DNA from: Bacteroidota bacterium
GTDB lineage: Bacteria; Bacteroidota; Ignavibacteria; UBA10030
DNA length: 64,000 bases
NCBI GenBank assembly: GCA_026416125.1
Contig: JAOAFT010000001.1
Span: 185,032-249,031 of the forward strand
Direction: 5' to 3'
How positions within the stretch are numbered: position 1 is the first letter of the stretch; the number at the start of each line of letters is the position of its first letter. A program made the translations under genes and the position numbers. The notes beneath the pieces were generated by a model, which saw only the letters and a program-made list of their open reading frames with translations, was not told the origin of the DNA and did not search any database. Below are positions 1 to 9,903 of this stretch, in pieces.

Positions 1-367
1 TACTCCACCCCTCTACAAGAAGCTGCATTCGATTTTCATCGTAAATGTTATACCATATTTTGAGAGTTATAACAGGGTATTCATAGATTATTGAATCAAC
101 AAGAATTATTTCATCGTATCGAGCAGGTTTCTTATAATTGGCATGAATTTCGATAACTGGAAGGAAAATACCCTGTTGTTCCAGTTGTGCATATGACACA
201 CCAAGCGCTCGAATTAGATCCGATCGACCAGCTTCGAAGTATTCAAGGTACCGTGCATGATGAACAATTCCCATTTGGTCAGTGTCAGCGTATCGAACTC
301 GAATTTGCGAAGTATGCTTTGCAATTGGAATTCCTTGCGATGGATGGTGATGTAATTTTTGATCCAT
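1..367 (-). CDS. YbgC/FadM-type acyl-CoA thioesterase (3' part cut by window edge)
   Basis: Reading the minus strand from ATG at 367 gives an open frame that runs off the left edge after about 122 residues. It holds the hotdog-fold thioesterase signature: RVRYADTDQMGIVHHARYLE near residues 23-42, with the catalytic Asp of the YbgC/4HBT family (DxMG/DQMG), followed by FEAGRSDLIRALG. Family members hydrolyse short acyl-CoA or 4-hydroxybenzoyl-CoA thioesters in the cytoplasm and are about 130-140 residues, so only the C-terminal few residues are missing. The start lies 3 bases after the accA stop, so the two genes are probably co-transcribed. The substrate cannot be told from sequence. Confidence 0.88.
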   Translation of the reverse strand, partial: MDQKLHHHPSQGIPIAKHTSQIRVRYADTDQMGIVHHARYLEYFEAGRSDLIRALGVSYAQLEQQGIFLPVIEIHANYKKPARYDEIILVDSIIYEYPVITLKIWYNIYDENRMQLLVEGWS

Positions 368-370
368 ATT

Positions 371-1324
371 TTATCCGTTTTTCCAGGCTCCCATTTTAGA
401 AAATTTCTCTATTCTCTCCTGAACAAGCCGAGTTAAACTGATTTTTTTCAGTGCTTTTAATTCTTCAAGAAGCACCTTTTTTACTAGTGCAGCGGCTTGA
501 AGCGGATCGCGATGAGCACCTCCTATTGGTTCAGGAATAATTCTGTCAATAACACCAAGTTCAAGTAAGTCTTTTGCTGTCAGCTTCAACGCTTCCGCTG
601 CTTGTTCCTTATAATCCCAACTTCTCCAAAGAATACTGGAACATGATTCAGGTGCTATTACAGAGTACCACGTATTTTCCATCATAAGAATTCGATCGCC
701 TACACCAATTCCGAGTGCTCCGCCTGAGGCTCCTTCACCAATGATAACAACTATAATCGGAACTTGTAATCTTGACATTTCGAAAAGATTTCTCGCAATA
801 GCTTCTGCTTGTCCTCGTTCCTCTGCTCCAATGCCTGGATATGCACCTGGAGTATCTAAGAACGTGATAATTGGTTTTGAGAATTTTTCAGCTAACCTCA
901 TTAAACGGAGAGCTTTACGGTATCCTTCGGGGTGAGGCATGCCAAAATTACGGTAAATATTCGATTTTGTATCTCTCCCTTTTTGGTGTCCTATGAACAT
1001 CACGGTTTGATTTTCAAACGTTGCAAAACCACCAACAATAGCCTTGTCATCTCCAAAAAAACGATCTCCATGCAATTCAACAAAGTTCTCAGTCATCATT
1101 TGGATGTAATCTAGGGTATACGGACGCTCCGGATGACGTGCAAGTTGAACACGCTGCCACCGAGTGAGATTGCTGTACACAGAATTTCGTAATTGATCAA
1201 CTTTTTCTTCGAGTAGTGCAATTTCATCTGCAATATCCAAATTATCAGCATACTTCCGCATATCTGCAATTTTTTGTTCTAGCTCAACAATTGGACGTTC
1301 AAAATCAAGAATGACCTTTGCCAT
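371..1324 (-). CDS. accA: Acetyl-CoA carboxylase carboxyltransferase subunit alpha
   Basis: 317 residues, the usual length for AccA. An N-terminal helical segment ([19 protein letters not shown]) is followed by [12 protein letters not shown] and a crotonase-fold core with GDRAI-like [36 protein letters not shown] and [15 protein letters not shown]. AccA pairs with AccD to move the carboxyl group from biotin to acetyl-CoA, the first step of fatty-acid synthesis. A Shine-Dalgarno sequence (GAGAGG) precedes the ATG. It lies 1 base after the glycosyltransferase fusion gene and may be read from the polysaccharide operon. AccB, AccC and AccD are not in the window. Confidence 0.97.
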   Translation of the reverse strand: MAKVILDFERPIVELEQKIADMRKYADNLDIADEIALLEEKVDQLRNSVYSNLTRWQRVQLARHPERPYTLDYIQMMTENFVELHGDRFFGDDKAIVGGFATFENQTVMFIGHQKGRDTKSNIYRNFGMPHPEGYRKALRLMRLAEKFSKPIITFLDTPGAYPGIGAEERGQAEAIARNLFEMSRLQVPIIVVIIGEGASGGALGIGVGDRILMMENTWYSVIAPESCSSILWRSWDYKEQAAEALKLTAKDLLELGVIDRIIPEPIGGAHRDPLQAAALVKKVLLEELKALKKISLTRLVQERIEKFSKMGAWKNG

Positions 1325-1325
1325 A

Positions 1326-3359
1326 TTACTTAACCTCTCTCTTCCTTCTGTATATGGTTTGTAAAAAGGTTTTCACTAAGATTTCAATATCAAGGTAGAG
1401 GGATTGATTTCTTGCATAGTATAACTCGTATTGTTCCTTTTCTTTAAAGCTTAATTTTTTATCAGAAAATAACTGCACTATACCTGTTAGTCCTTGTTTG
1501 CCGAGGTAAATAGTACTGCGTGCGGTATTATTCTTACTATTTTCAATTTCCCTCCCAACAAAACTATACTCACCTGTCAGTACTTTCGGCAAGTAACGGA
1601 ACACAGATGTTCTTCCATTCTTTGCTAATATAATGAAAATTGGATACACCGTCACAAGTAATAATAGTGAAAAAGAAATATCGAAAAGTCGTTTTATAAA
1701 TTTGTTCAAGGGTTTACTAATATTATACGATATCTCAATTATTGGTATATCATCGAGTAACTCTACATTTGCTTTTCCAATCATTACTTCGAGAGAGGAT
1801 GGGACGATGTGGAACACAATATCCTTTTTAGGATTTTGACTTATGATAGTGAGAATTTTTTCGTATTCAAGAGACTTGGGTGCAAAGATAATATCAGTAA
1901 CTGATTGTTCAACGACCGTCTTATACAAAGCTTCGACACTACAAAGGATTGGTAGATCAAAAATTTTTTTTCCAATATTTTTGTGTGTTGTATTAACAAA
2001 TCCTTTAATATCGATACCCACAGCTGGATTGTACCGAATGCGCTGGACAAGTTCACATGCACTTCTTCCAGTACCTACTACTAAGGCTCGTCGTTGCCAA
2101 AGAACTCGATTAGACTTTTTCCCCTGGTACAATCGTGCAACTAAACGCCATAAAGGTAACAGTATCAAAGAGAACGTACCTGCATAAATAATTATTGCTC
2201 TACTGAATGCATATTCCTTAAAAAATGCTGTTAATGCCGCAATACAAACATAACTAATGAGTACAGAAACAGCTGAGTGAGTTATTGAAAATCGTCGTTT
2301 TGTATAGACACCAAGTAGACCTAATACGCTTAATGTACTAATAATTGGAATTGTATAGACCAACAAAACACCGTGCGGGAAGGTAAAGATTTCACCCTTT
2401 CGAATATACTCTGCTAGCAATAGACTGACAAAGAGAAATGATGCATCAAGTACTGCTACGCTGTAGTTCCGTACTAACGATAGTATCCTTGCTGTTAGAG
2501 AGATATATGCGATAGAAATTTTAAGTAGTATTACAAGCAGAGGTACAAAGTTAAAGTGTTTCTCGACGAAAATTCGCATCGCTTCATAAAAGACTTTCCG
2601 TTCATCAATACTACTTCGTTTTGTACTCTCGCCCTTATAATGAACAATTTGAGTAGTGTGAACGTAATAGAGATTCCACCCTGCCTTTCGTATTCGGTAA
2701 CAGAAATCTAAATCTTCACCGTACATATAAAATGTTTCATCGAACCCACCAAGGTGTTCATAAACTTCTCTTCGAACAAACATACACGATCCACTTAGTG
2801 CCTCTACTATATATGTTTCATTGGGATCTAAAAATGTAAGATTATACCTCCCAAAGATACGTGAACGTGGAAATAACGAACTTAAGCCAATTATTTTCGT
2901 AAATGCTACCCACGGGGTAGGAATACTGCGTCTGCAAGATAACTGGAGGGATCCATCGGGGTTGAGAATTTTACAACCTATTGCTCCAGCGTCGGGGTGT
3001 GATTCCATAAAGTCATAGAGTACCCGAACTGTGTTCTCTTGCACTAAAGTGTCAGGATTTAGTAAAAAAATGTACTTCCCTCGTGCTCTTTTAAAAGCTT
3101 GATTGTTCGCTCTTGCAAAGCCTACATTTTCAGTATTTTCAATAAGAATAACACCAGGATACTTTTGCCGGACCATCGCAGCAGAACCATCATCCGATGC
3201 GTTGTCAATAACAATTATTTCAAAAGAGAGATTCTTTAGTGATTTCTGTAGCGAGAGTAATGTTTGTTGCAGAAAATCTTTGACGTTATAATTGACAATA
3301 ATAACTGAAACATCTTTTTGTCTATATGATGAACGACGATGCACGTTATATTCTACCAA
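1326..3359 (-). CDS. Fusion: GT2 glycosyltransferase + degenerate polyprenyl glycosylphosphotransferase
   Basis: 677 residues. Residues about 17-260 form a GT-A family 2 glycosyltransferase ([67 protein letters not shown]), like rhamnosyltransferases. Next come several membrane segments (about 300-410), a CoA-binding-like domain ([17 protein letters not shown]), and a tail that starts like a bacterial sugar transferase ([29 protein letters not shown]). The usual FKQERVG...KFRSM stretch and the DELPQ motif are absent: the sequence jumps to [16 protein letters not shown]. The transferase half is therefore probably catalytically dead. The first codon is TTG; a GTG five codons in is an alternative start. 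It overlaps the upstream gene by 14 bases. Confidence 0.85.
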   Translation of the reverse strand: MVEYNVHRRSSYRQKDVSVIIVNYNVKDFLQQTLLSLQKSLKNLSFEIIVIDNASDDGSAAMVRQKYPGVILIENTENVGFARANNQAFKRARGKYIFLLNPDTLVQENTVRVLYDFMESHPDAGAIGCKILNPDGSLQLSCRRSIPTPWVAFTKIIGLSSLFPRSRIFGRYNLTFLDPNETYIVEALSGSCMFVRREVYEHLGGFDETFYMYGEDLDFCYRIRKAGWNLYYVHTTQIVHYKGESTKRSSIDERKVFYEAMRIFVEKHFNFVPLLVILLKISIAYISLTARILSLVRNYSVAVLDASFLFVSLLLAEYIRKGEIFTFPHGVLLVYTIPIISTLSVLGLLGVYTKRRFSITHSAVSVLISYVCIAALTAFFKEYAFSRAIIIYAGTFSLILLPLWRLVARLYQGKKSNRVLWQRRALVVGTGRSACELVQRIRYNPAVGIDIKGFVNTTHKNIGKKIFDLPILCSVEALYKTVVEQSVTDIIFAPKSLEYEKILTIISQNPKKDIVFHIVPSSLEVMIGKANVELLDDIPIIEISYNISKPLNKFIKRLFDISFSLLLLVTVYPIFIILAKNGRTSVFRYLPKVLTGEYSFVGREIENSKNNTARSTIYLGKQGLTGIVQLFSDKKLSFKEKEQYELYYARNQSLYLDIEILVKTFLQTIYRRKREVK

Positions 3360-4062
3360 ATATGCTTTTCAGTTTTAATCGCCACACAATATACGCGGCC
3401 TCGTATACTATGTGTCGAGACATCTTGGAAACACCAACACGGCGATCAACAAAAATTATTGGTACCTCACATACACGAAATCCCTTCTTCCACGTAAGGA
3501 ACTTCATCTCAATCTGAAAACTATACCCGTTGGAGTGAATACCATCTAAATTAAGAGATTCGAGTACAGTTCGCCGATAACACACAAACCCTGATGTTGC
3601 ATCATGAATAGGCATTCCAGTTATAAAACGTGTGTATACGTTTGCAAAGTAACTCAGGAGCAACCTGCTCATCGGCCAATTAACAACATTGACACCTGAT
3701 TTATACCGAGACCCAATGACAAGATCGAAATCTTTAGCCTTCGCAAGGAGTAGTGGTAAAGATTTAGGATCATGAGAAAAGTCTGCATCCATTTCAACTA
3801 TGTACTCATATCCACTGTTTAGTGCATATTTAAAACCATCAACATATGCTGTTCCTAAACCCATTTTCCCTGAACGTCTGATTAAAGCAACTCGTGGTTC
3901 ATGCTTTTGTAATGTTGCTACTACCTCTGCTGTACCATCTGGTGACGCATCATCTACCACGAGCACATGATACATTTCGCCTTGCTTTAATATTTCAGTA
4001 ATAAGAGGTACAATATTTTCAGCTTCATTGTATGTTGGAACAATAACAAGAACCTTTTCCAT
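3346..4062 (-). CDS. Polyprenol-phosphate mannosyltransferase-like GT2
   Basis: 238 residues, matching the soluble Dpm1-like class. It shows VLVIVPTYNEAENIVPLITEI, VLVVDDASPDGTAEVV, KMGLGTAYVDGFKYAL, VEMDADFSHDPKSLPLLL and GSRYKSGVNVVNWPMSR, the canonical UDP/GDP-sugar binding and DAD metal motifs of dolichyl-phosphate mannose synthases. These enzymes move mannose or another hexose to undecaprenyl phosphate at the inner membrane face; no C-terminal membrane anchor is present here. An AGAGGAAAA ribosome-binding site precedes the ATG. It lies in the polysaccharide cluster, 17 bases after an aminotransferase gene. The actual sugar donor is unknown. Confidence 0.9.
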   Translation of the reverse strand: MEKVLVIVPTYNEAENIVPLITEILKQGEMYHVLVVDDASPDGTAEVVATLQKHEPRVALIRRSGKMGLGTAYVDGFKYALNSGYEYIVEMDADFSHDPKSLPLLLAKAKDFDLVIGSRYKSGVNVVNWPMSRLLLSYFANVYTRFITGMPIHDATSGFVCYRRTVLESLNLDGIHSNGYSFQIEMKFLTWKKGFRVCEVPIIFVDRRVGVSKMSRHIVYEAAYIVWRLKLKSIFGRI

Positions 4063-4079
4063 GAAATGTTTTCCTCTGG

Positions 4080-5183
4080 CTACTTTAATGCTTCAAGTAT
4101 ACTTTCAACAATGTACGCTTGTTGGTCGTGCTCTAGTTCAGTGTGCATCGGGAGTGAAAGAACCTCCCGTGATGCTTTTTCGGTTAGAGGTAGTGATCCT
4201 TTTGGAAACTTGCTTGTAGTATAGGCAGGTTGTAAGTGGAGTGGTATTGGATAGTAAACAGCGTGGGGAATATTTTTCTTGCTTAAGTGCTCTACAATTG
4301 TATCGCGTTTTGGTACTCGAATCGTGTACTGATGGTAAACATGTTTAGCATAAGGAGCTTCATACGGGATCTGTACTAACGTATTCGTTAACAACTCATT
4401 GTATCGACGAGCTGCTTCTCTTCTAGTTTGATTCCACTTATCCAAATACCGTAATTTCACACGTAACATCGCTGCTTGCAATGTATCGAGTCTACCATTA
4501 ATACCTATAACCTCATGTTTGTACCGTTCGCGTGAACCATGTACAATAATCATACGTAATTGTTCAGCCAAGTTCGAATCATTTGTAATAACCATTCCCC
4601 CATCACCGAAACCACCCAAATTTTTACTAGGGAAAAAACTAATACATCCTATTGTACCCAAGGTCCCAACTTTTTTCCCTTTATACTCTGCACCAATTGC
4701 TTGACACATATCCTCTATAACTGGTATCCCATACTTTGTTGCAACCTCCAGCAGAGGATCCATATCTACTGGATGACCATAAAGGTGTACTGGAATTATT
4801 GCTTTCGTCCTAGAAGTAATAGCTTTTTCGAGATACGTTGGGTCAAGATTGAACGTTCTCTCATCGATTTCTATAAAAATTGGTTCTGCTTGCAATAACA
4901 CAATTGTTTCAACTGTTGCAACAAAGGTAAAAGCCGTTGTGATAACTTCATCACCTGGTTTGATATTAAGCGCAAGTAAGGATGCTAACAAAGCATCTGT
5001 CCCTGAGGAACATGCAATTGCATGCTTTACACCAAGGTATTGTGCAACTTCACGCTCAAATTCAGCTACATCAGGACCAAGAATATACTGTCCTGATTCT
5101 ATAACTCGTAATGCCGCACTATCTATTTCTTGCTTAATTTTCTTATATTGCCCTACAACATCGACCATATGTATTTGTTTCAT
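4080..5183 (-). CDS. DegT/DnrJ/EryC1/StrS family PLP-dependent sugar aminotransferase
   Basis: 367 residues, full length. It has the family landmarks: QYILGPDVAEFEREVAQYLG, ACSSGTDALLASLLAL, GDEVITTAFTFVATVE, EDMCQAIGAEYKGKKVGTLG and the PLP Schiff-base lysine in SFFPSKNLGGFGDGG. Such enzymes place an amino group on a keto-sugar nucleotide (for example 3- or 4-keto-dTDP- or UDP-sugars). An RfbB dehydratase encoded at 18419-19429 in the same cluster could supply a 4-keto substrate, so an aminodeoxy sugar in the surface polymer is likely. The ATG at 5183 follows an AAAGG sequence. Confidence 0.93.
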   Translation of the reverse strand: MKQIHMVDVVGQYKKIKQEIDSAALRVIESGQYILGPDVAEFEREVAQYLGVKHAIACSSGTDALLASLLALNIKPGDEVITTAFTFVATVETIVLLQAEPIFIEIDERTFNLDPTYLEKAITSRTKAIIPVHLYGHPVDMDPLLEVATKYGIPVIEDMCQAIGAEYKGKKVGTLGTIGCISFFPSKNLGGFGDGGMVITNDSNLAEQLRMIIVHGSRERYKHEVIGINGRLDTLQAAMLRVKLRYLDKWNQTRREAARRYNELLTNTLVQIPYEAPYAKHVYHQYTIRVPKRDTIVEHLSKKNIPHAVYYPIPLHLQPAYTTSKFPKGSLPLTEKASREVLSLPMHTELEHDQQAYIVESILEALK

Positions 5184-5227
5184 AAGAACCTTTCAGTGCC
5201 AGCAGTTTACTTACTCGTCTTTTTCTC

Positions 5228-6640
5228 CTACGTATGACCTTTGCCAGTTATCATAATATACAACGTATTTAGTAATATTTTTAAATCTAACCTCCATGAA
5301 ATATTTTCGATGTAGTACAAGTCGTATTTAAGCTTCATTTTTACATCTTCAACACTTTCATCATACTTGTGTTTAATTTGTGCCCATCCTGTAATCCCGG
5401 GCCGCACTCGATGTCTTCTGTTGTAGAGAGGTATTTCTTTTGATAGTTTTTCAACAAAATACGGACGTTCTGGTCGTGGACCTACCAAACTCATATCTCC
5501 GATGAGAACATTAATAAACTGTGGAAGCTCATCTAAATGTGTTTTCCGTAATATTCTTCCTATCGATGTAACTCGTGGATCATTTTTGCCTGCCCACACA
5601 GGCCCAGTCCCTTTCTCAGCATCGACGCGCATTGATCGAAATTTCAATATATTAAAATGTTTTCCGTTCTTACCAACTCTTACCTGCTTATACAATATCG
5701 GACCATGTGAGGTCAATTTTATCAGTATTGCAATAATCACCCACAATGGTAATGAAATGACTAATGCACACAGTGATACTACTATATCAAGCATTCGCTT
5801 TGCAACTTCTTCCCACGGCTTCATTAACTGTGGTCGTACTTCCATCAAAGGCATCCCATATATCGAGTTAATACGAGCTTGTCCACTTACAATATCATAT
5901 AAATCTGGTACAATTCGTATCGTTACATCGTCACGATCACAGTATCGAAGAACTTCGAGTAACTCTTTATGCTCTGTAGAATCAAGACCAATTAGTACAG
6001 TTTGAATGTCTTTAGATTCAATAAACTGCGGGAGTTGGTGAATAGTTCCAAGTATTCGGAATCCCTTGTACTGAAGACGTTTTGATCTTCGAGGTAGTTT
6101 ATTTTCTGTAGTAATAAAACCAACCATAGAGTATCCAAGAGCTGGATGCTTCACAATCATATCGCACAACTGAAATGCCTTTTCATTCCACCCAATAATT
6201 AGAGTATTACGTACTCCAATCCCCGCTAGGAGAAGTTGGCGCTGAACATATCTAACTGCTAACCTACCAATAACAACAAATCCAGTAACTAATAACCAAT
6301 AGTATACGATAACAATACGTATTGGAATCTGTGAATCGGTGGTTACATCATCTATAAAGATGAGAAAAAACAATAGTAAGACACCAATTCCTGTTGTTTT
6401 TATAATCGTAACAATCTCGTCGATGCGCGACTGTTCATACCACACGCGGTAGAGTCCAAAAAGACTAAATACTATAAGCCAATAAATATATACGACGATC
6501 ATCGGTAAGACAGCATCAGGCTCAATACCATACGGTATTAATCCACTTTTAATACGTAAGTAATAATAAACACCGTAGGCAAGATTAATTGTAACAAAAT
6601 CCACAATGAGAGTTGCAAGTATTTCTTTTTTAAATTTCAT
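5228..6640 (-). CDS. Polyprenyl glycosylphosphotransferase (initiating sugar-1-P transferase)
   Basis: 470 residues in the WcaJ/WbaP layout: four or five N-terminal membrane helices (to about 125), a CoA-binding-like domain with NTLIIGWNEKAFQLCDMI, then the bacterial sugar transferase domain. The catalytic half is intact: KRMLDIVVSLCALVIS membrane anchor, YKQVRVGKNGKHFNILKFRSM, HLDELPQFINVLIGDMSLVGPRPERP and VRPGITGWAQ. It transfers a sugar 1-phosphate from a UDP-sugar to undecaprenyl phosphate, the first committed step of the polymer encoded here. The start overlaps the wecB stop by 4 bases, so translation is coupled. Compare the degenerate paralogous domain in the gene at 1326-3359. Confidence 0.95.
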   Translation of the reverse strand: MKFKKEILATLIVDFVTINLAYGVYYYLRIKSGLIPYGIEPDAVLPMIVVYIYWLIVFSLFGLYRVWYEQSRIDEIVTIIKTTGIGVLLLFFLIFIDDVTTDSQIPIRIVIVYYWLLVTGFVVIGRLAVRYVQRQLLLAGIGVRNTLIIGWNEKAFQLCDMIVKHPALGYSMVGFITTENKLPRRSKRLQYKGFRILGTIHQLPQFIESKDIQTVLIGLDSTEHKELLEVLRYCDRDDVTIRIVPDLYDIVSGQARINSIYGMPLMEVRPQLMKPWEEVAKRMLDIVVSLCALVISLPLWVIIAILIKLTSHGPILYKQVRVGKNGKHFNILKFRSMRVDAEKGTGPVWAGKNDPRVTSIGRILRKTHLDELPQFINVLIGDMSLVGPRPERPYFVEKLSKEIPLYNRRHRVRPGITGWAQIKHKYDESVEDVKMKLKYDLYYIENISWRLDLKILLNTLYIMITGKGHT

Positions 6641-7734
6641 TCTTTTTCAGTTGTAAGGATATCAAGTATACGCCGCGATGCAAAGCCATCCCCATAAGGA
6701 TTACATGTTGCATCAACGTGTGTAGGTCTTTCTATTTGGCGTTGCACTGCTTTAATTATTTTCTCTTTACTTGCACCAACGAGTTCAGAGTACCCCATTT
6801 CAACACTTTCCATTCTCTCTGTAACATCTCGCATAACAATTGTATACTTACCAAACGAAGGTGCCTCTTCTTGAATTCCTCCCGAATCTGTTAACACGAA
6901 GCTACAGTTTTTGAGAAGGGTTAACAATTGAAGGTATGGTTGTGGTGAAATAAGATGAATGTTTTTGATACCGTCGAGAAGAGTATGAACTGGTCCTGCA
7001 ACATGAGGATTAAGATGCACAGGATACACAAAATCGTACTCAGGATATTCTCGAGCACACCACTTTAGTGCTTCACAAATATTGTTAAAACCATCTCCAA
7101 AACTTTCTCGTCGATGTGCGGTAACTAAAACATAGTTGGTATTTACTGCTGGGACTATTTCCCGAACATTTTCCAATGAATGTTGCTCAACAATAATTCG
7201 TAGAGCGTCAACAACTGTATTCCCAGTTACAAAAATAGTTGTTTCAGGTACTTTTTCCTCGAGTAAATTTCGCTTTGCGTTTTCTGTAGGAACGAAATTA
7301 AACCGAGCAAGGCAAGATATAACTTTTCGATTTAATTCCTCCGGATAGGGAGCAAATAAATTAAAACTTCGAAGCCCCGCCTCGATGTGTCCAACTGGTA
7401 TTTGCTGATTAAAACACGCCAGTGCAGCCATCGCTGCTGTTGTAGTATCACCTTGTACAAGTACAATATCAGGATTAACATCATCAAGCACTTGTGGTAA
7501 CTTTGCAAATACAGCTTCAGCGATCATATTCAACGTTTGGTTTGGACGCATTATTTGAAGATTGAACTGTGGCTTGATTTGAAATATTTCCAGCGCCTCT
7601 TGAGCCATTGTCGTATGTTGACCTGTCAAACAATAGATTACTCTGATATCTTTTCGTTTTTGCGCTTCTAATACTAATGGTGCCGTTTTTATGATCTCAG
7701 GACGTGTTCCAGCAATAATAAGCACAGTTTTCAT
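6637..7734 (-). CDS. wecB: UDP-N-acetylglucosamine 2-epimerase (non-hydrolysing)
   Basis: About 365 residues from the ATG at 7734, chosen because the family begins with a K-x-V/L-x-I-x-GTRPE stretch (here KTVLIIAGTRPEIIKTAPLV). An in-frame GTG at 7767 would add 11 poorly fitting residues. Further motifs are LTGQHTTMAQEAL, LVQGDTTTAAMAALACFNQQIPVGHIEAGLRS, YPEELNRK, VLVTAHRRESFG and LTDSGGIQEEAP. It interconverts UDP-GlcNAc and UDP-ManNAc in the cytoplasm, feeding ManNAc-type residues to the polysaccharide. It follows the epimerase gene by about 30 bases and overlaps the glycosylphosphotransferase gene. Confidence 0.95.
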   Translation of the reverse strand: MKTVLIIAGTRPEIIKTAPLVLEAQKRKDIRVIYCLTGQHTTMAQEALEIFQIKPQFNLQIMRPNQTLNMIAEAVFAKLPQVLDDVNPDIVLVQGDTTTAAMAALACFNQQIPVGHIEAGLRSFNLFAPYPEELNRKVISCLARFNFVPTENAKRNLLEEKVPETTIFVTGNTVVDALRIIVEQHSLENVREIVPAVNTNYVLVTAHRRESFGDGFNNICEALKWCAREYPEYDFVYPVHLNPHVAGPVHTLLDGIKNIHLISPQPYLQLLTLLKNCSFVLTDSGGIQEEAPSFGKYTIVMRDVTERMESVEMGYSELVGASKEKIIKAVQRQIERPTHVDATCNPYGDGFASRRILDILTTEKE

Positions 7735-7763
7735 AAATTTATTCTTCGGAAAATGATAAATGA

Positions 7764-8729
7764 TCACTGTTTTGGTAAGTTACAATACCATACAATATGC
7801 TCTCGTAGACCCTCTTCTATTGAATATCCTGGTACAAATCCAAATTCACGGATTTTGTTTGCATAGTGACATGTCGGCTTTGTGAACTTTTTCATACGCG
7901 CAGCTGTAATGGAGAAATCAATACCTGTGAGTTTGCCCATAATATCAAAAACAATTCCACAGCTAATCGCTAAGGGAAGCGGAATATAATACTTGTGTTC
8001 TTTTTTATTTGCCAAACGAGCAATCATATTGACAAGTTCACGTGTTGTGTAATGCGGTTCATCAGAATAGTTAAAAATGTGTAATCCTCTTTCACAACGT
8101 TCTAATAAAAATAACGTTGCATCAATTAGGTTTCTTACATAGGCAATAGATTTTCTATTACTTCCATTGCCGATCATAACAAATTTTCCATCACAAACTT
8201 GTTTGATTAAACGAAATATATTCGCTTTACTTTTAGGTCCAAAAACAACAGTTGGGCGAATTATTATTGCCGTGCGCTTATTGTTACTTTGTACCCAATT
8301 TATAATCATCTGCTCGGCAAGAAGCTTGGATTTTCCATAAGTATTGCTAGGGTTAGGTACTGTGCTCTCCGTTGTATCCGATGCATCACCATAAACAGCG
8401 ACAGAACTAAAAAAAATAAATTTTTTTACATCGTAATCTGAAGCAACTTTAAGAAGAACCTTTGTACCACCTACATTAACATTCATATAATCATCTTCTA
8501 AAACACCAAAATCTTTATGCTCAGCTGCTAAATGGATTACGGTATCCACACCATCCATTGCATCCCTAACAACCGCTTCGTCAAGAATAGAACCGTAGTA
8601 CTGATTTAATATCTTGTTGTGAGAATCAGATTTTGCAATATCTAATCCTTTGACTTCGTACTTCTTGTCAATAAGTTTTTCAGTCAGATAACTACCAATA
8701 AATCCTATATTGCCCGTTACGAGTATCAT
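7764..8729 (-). CDS. NAD-dependent epimerase/dehydratase (extended SDR)
   Basis: About 321 residues from the ATG at 8729, preceded by TAGGT; an ATG five codons earlier (8744) has no ribosome-binding site. The start gives MILVTGNIGFIGSYLTEKL, the Rossmann GxxGxxG motif. It also has the FFSSVAVYG serine region and the YGKSK catalytic Tyr/Lys pair near residue 135. GDASDTTESTVPNPSNTYGKSK and RPTVVFGPKSKANIF are typical of UDP-glucose 4-epimerase-like enzymes. It likely modifies a nucleotide or lipid-linked sugar for the cluster. The exact reaction cannot be assigned. Confidence 0.88.
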   Translation of the reverse strand: MILVTGNIGFIGSYLTEKLIDKKYEVKGLDIAKSDSHNKILNQYYGSILDEAVVRDAMDGVDTVIHLAAEHKDFGVLEDDYMNVNVGGTKVLLKVASDYDVKKFIFFSSVAVYGDASDTTESTVPNPSNTYGKSKLLAEQMIINWVQSNNKRTAIIIRPTVVFGPKSKANIFRLIKQVCDGKFVMIGNGSNRKSIAYVRNLIDATLFLLERCERGLHIFNYSDEPHYTTRELVNMIARLANKKEHKYYIPLPLAISCGIVFDIMGKLTGIDFSITAARMKKFTKPTCHYANKIREFGFVPGYSIEEGLREHIVWYCNLPKQ

Positions 8730-8759
8730 GTACTTACCTATCATTAAGTGTAATAATCA

Positions 8760-9878
8760 TTAACGTGAGTGCACTGGTGTTCGCACTGCACTACTCATAC
8801 CTGGTGGGAAATCAGCAAGTAACTTAATTTTATCCCAGTTATCATGAAACCATTCAATTGTGTATTGAAAACCCTCCCTGAATTCAATTAGTGGTGTATA
8901 ATGAATAAGCCTCGACGCCTTTTCTATAGAAGCAAGTAAGCGTGGTTTGGTATCCCACTTTCTTCTTTCTGTGAATACTATCTGTGATGGATTCTTTGTT
9001 ACCTCATTGACCATCGTTGCTAACTCTTTAATACTTACTTCTTTTCCCGCAGCTAAATTAAAATTTTCGCCAACCGCCTCTTTATAGTAACCTGCCTTAA
9101 GCAATCCCTGTACTAAATCTAAAACAAATGTAAAATCGCGTGTTTCATCACCTGTACCTGTAATCGGCAACGATCTTTTTTCAATTGCCCAATAAATAAA
9201 ATTTGGAATAACATTACGATACTGTCCAGGGACTTCCCCAGGACCATACGAATTAAAAAATCTACAATTAACAATTGGTAAACTATAGTTGTGATAATAA
9301 AAGTTGCAATACATTTCCCCTGTCATTTTATTAATTTGGTACGGCGTAGTAAGATGCATTGAAATAAATTCTTCTTTTAATGGTAACTGTGGATATGAAC
9401 CGTAGATTGCACAACCACTCGACGCATATACGAAACGCTCCACTCCACCTAGACGTGCGTACTCAAGTAATCGTATATGCCCAATAATGTCAACATCGGC
9501 AGATACTTCTGGGTAATCAACCGAGTTTTGATTTGCAAAAAAAGCAGCCAAATGGAAAATGATGCTCGGTTTTTCTTTAAATACTCTTTTTAAATCTATA
9601 TCGCTCCTCACATCACCAAGAACAAAGAGAATATTTGGGAGGGGAGCTACATTCCATGGGTCCTTAATCCTAATCGATGATAGATTGTCGAGTACGATTA
9701 CTCTACCCCTTTCTCCTACAAGCTTTGATAAAGCAATAATGAGATTACTTCCTATCGCTCCAGCACCTCCTGTCACTAAAATTATTCTCCCATTATAATA
9801 GCTTAACATGTCCTTATCTAATTGAAGTCTTTGTAAATACTTCTCTACAAGTTCTACTCTTTTCTCCACATTCCTCAT
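8760..9878 (-). CDS. NAD-dependent sugar-nucleotide epimerase/dehydratase (extended SDR)
   Basis: 372 residues from ATG 9878; a TTG one codon earlier is also possible, and both share AAGGAG 6-9 bases upstream. A leading extension of about 28 residues precedes the NAD motif [18 protein letters not shown]. Then come FVLGDVRSDIDLKRVF, IFHLAAFFANQNSVDYPEVSADVDIIG, YASSGCAIYGSYPQLPL and YQINKMTGEMY (catalytic YxxxK), and TGTGDETRDFTFVLDLVQGL. It resembles GDP-mannose 4,6-dehydratase or UDP-sugar epimerase relatives. It lies 31 bases before the second epimerase gene, so the two may act in sequence on one sugar nucleotide. Confidence 0.88.
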   Translation of the reverse strand: MRNVEKRVELVEKYLQRLQLDKDMLSYYNGRIILVTGGAGAIGSNLIIALSKLVGERGRVIVLDNLSSIRIKDPWNVAPLPNILFVLGDVRSDIDLKRVFKEKPSIIFHLAAFFANQNSVDYPEVSADVDIIGHIRLLEYARLGGVERFVYASSGCAIYGSYPQLPLKEEFISMHLTTPYQINKMTGEMYCNFYYHNYSLPIVNCRFFNSYGPGEVPGQYRNVIPNFIYWAIEKRSLPITGTGDETRDFTFVLDLVQGLLKAGYYKEAVGENFNLAAGKEVSIKELATMVNEVTKNPSQIVFTERRKWDTKPRLLASIEKASRLIHYTPLIEFREGFQYTIEWFHDNWDKIKLLADFPPGMSSAVRTPVHSR

Positions 9879-9903
9879 CAATTATATCTCCTTTCTAATA
9901 GTG

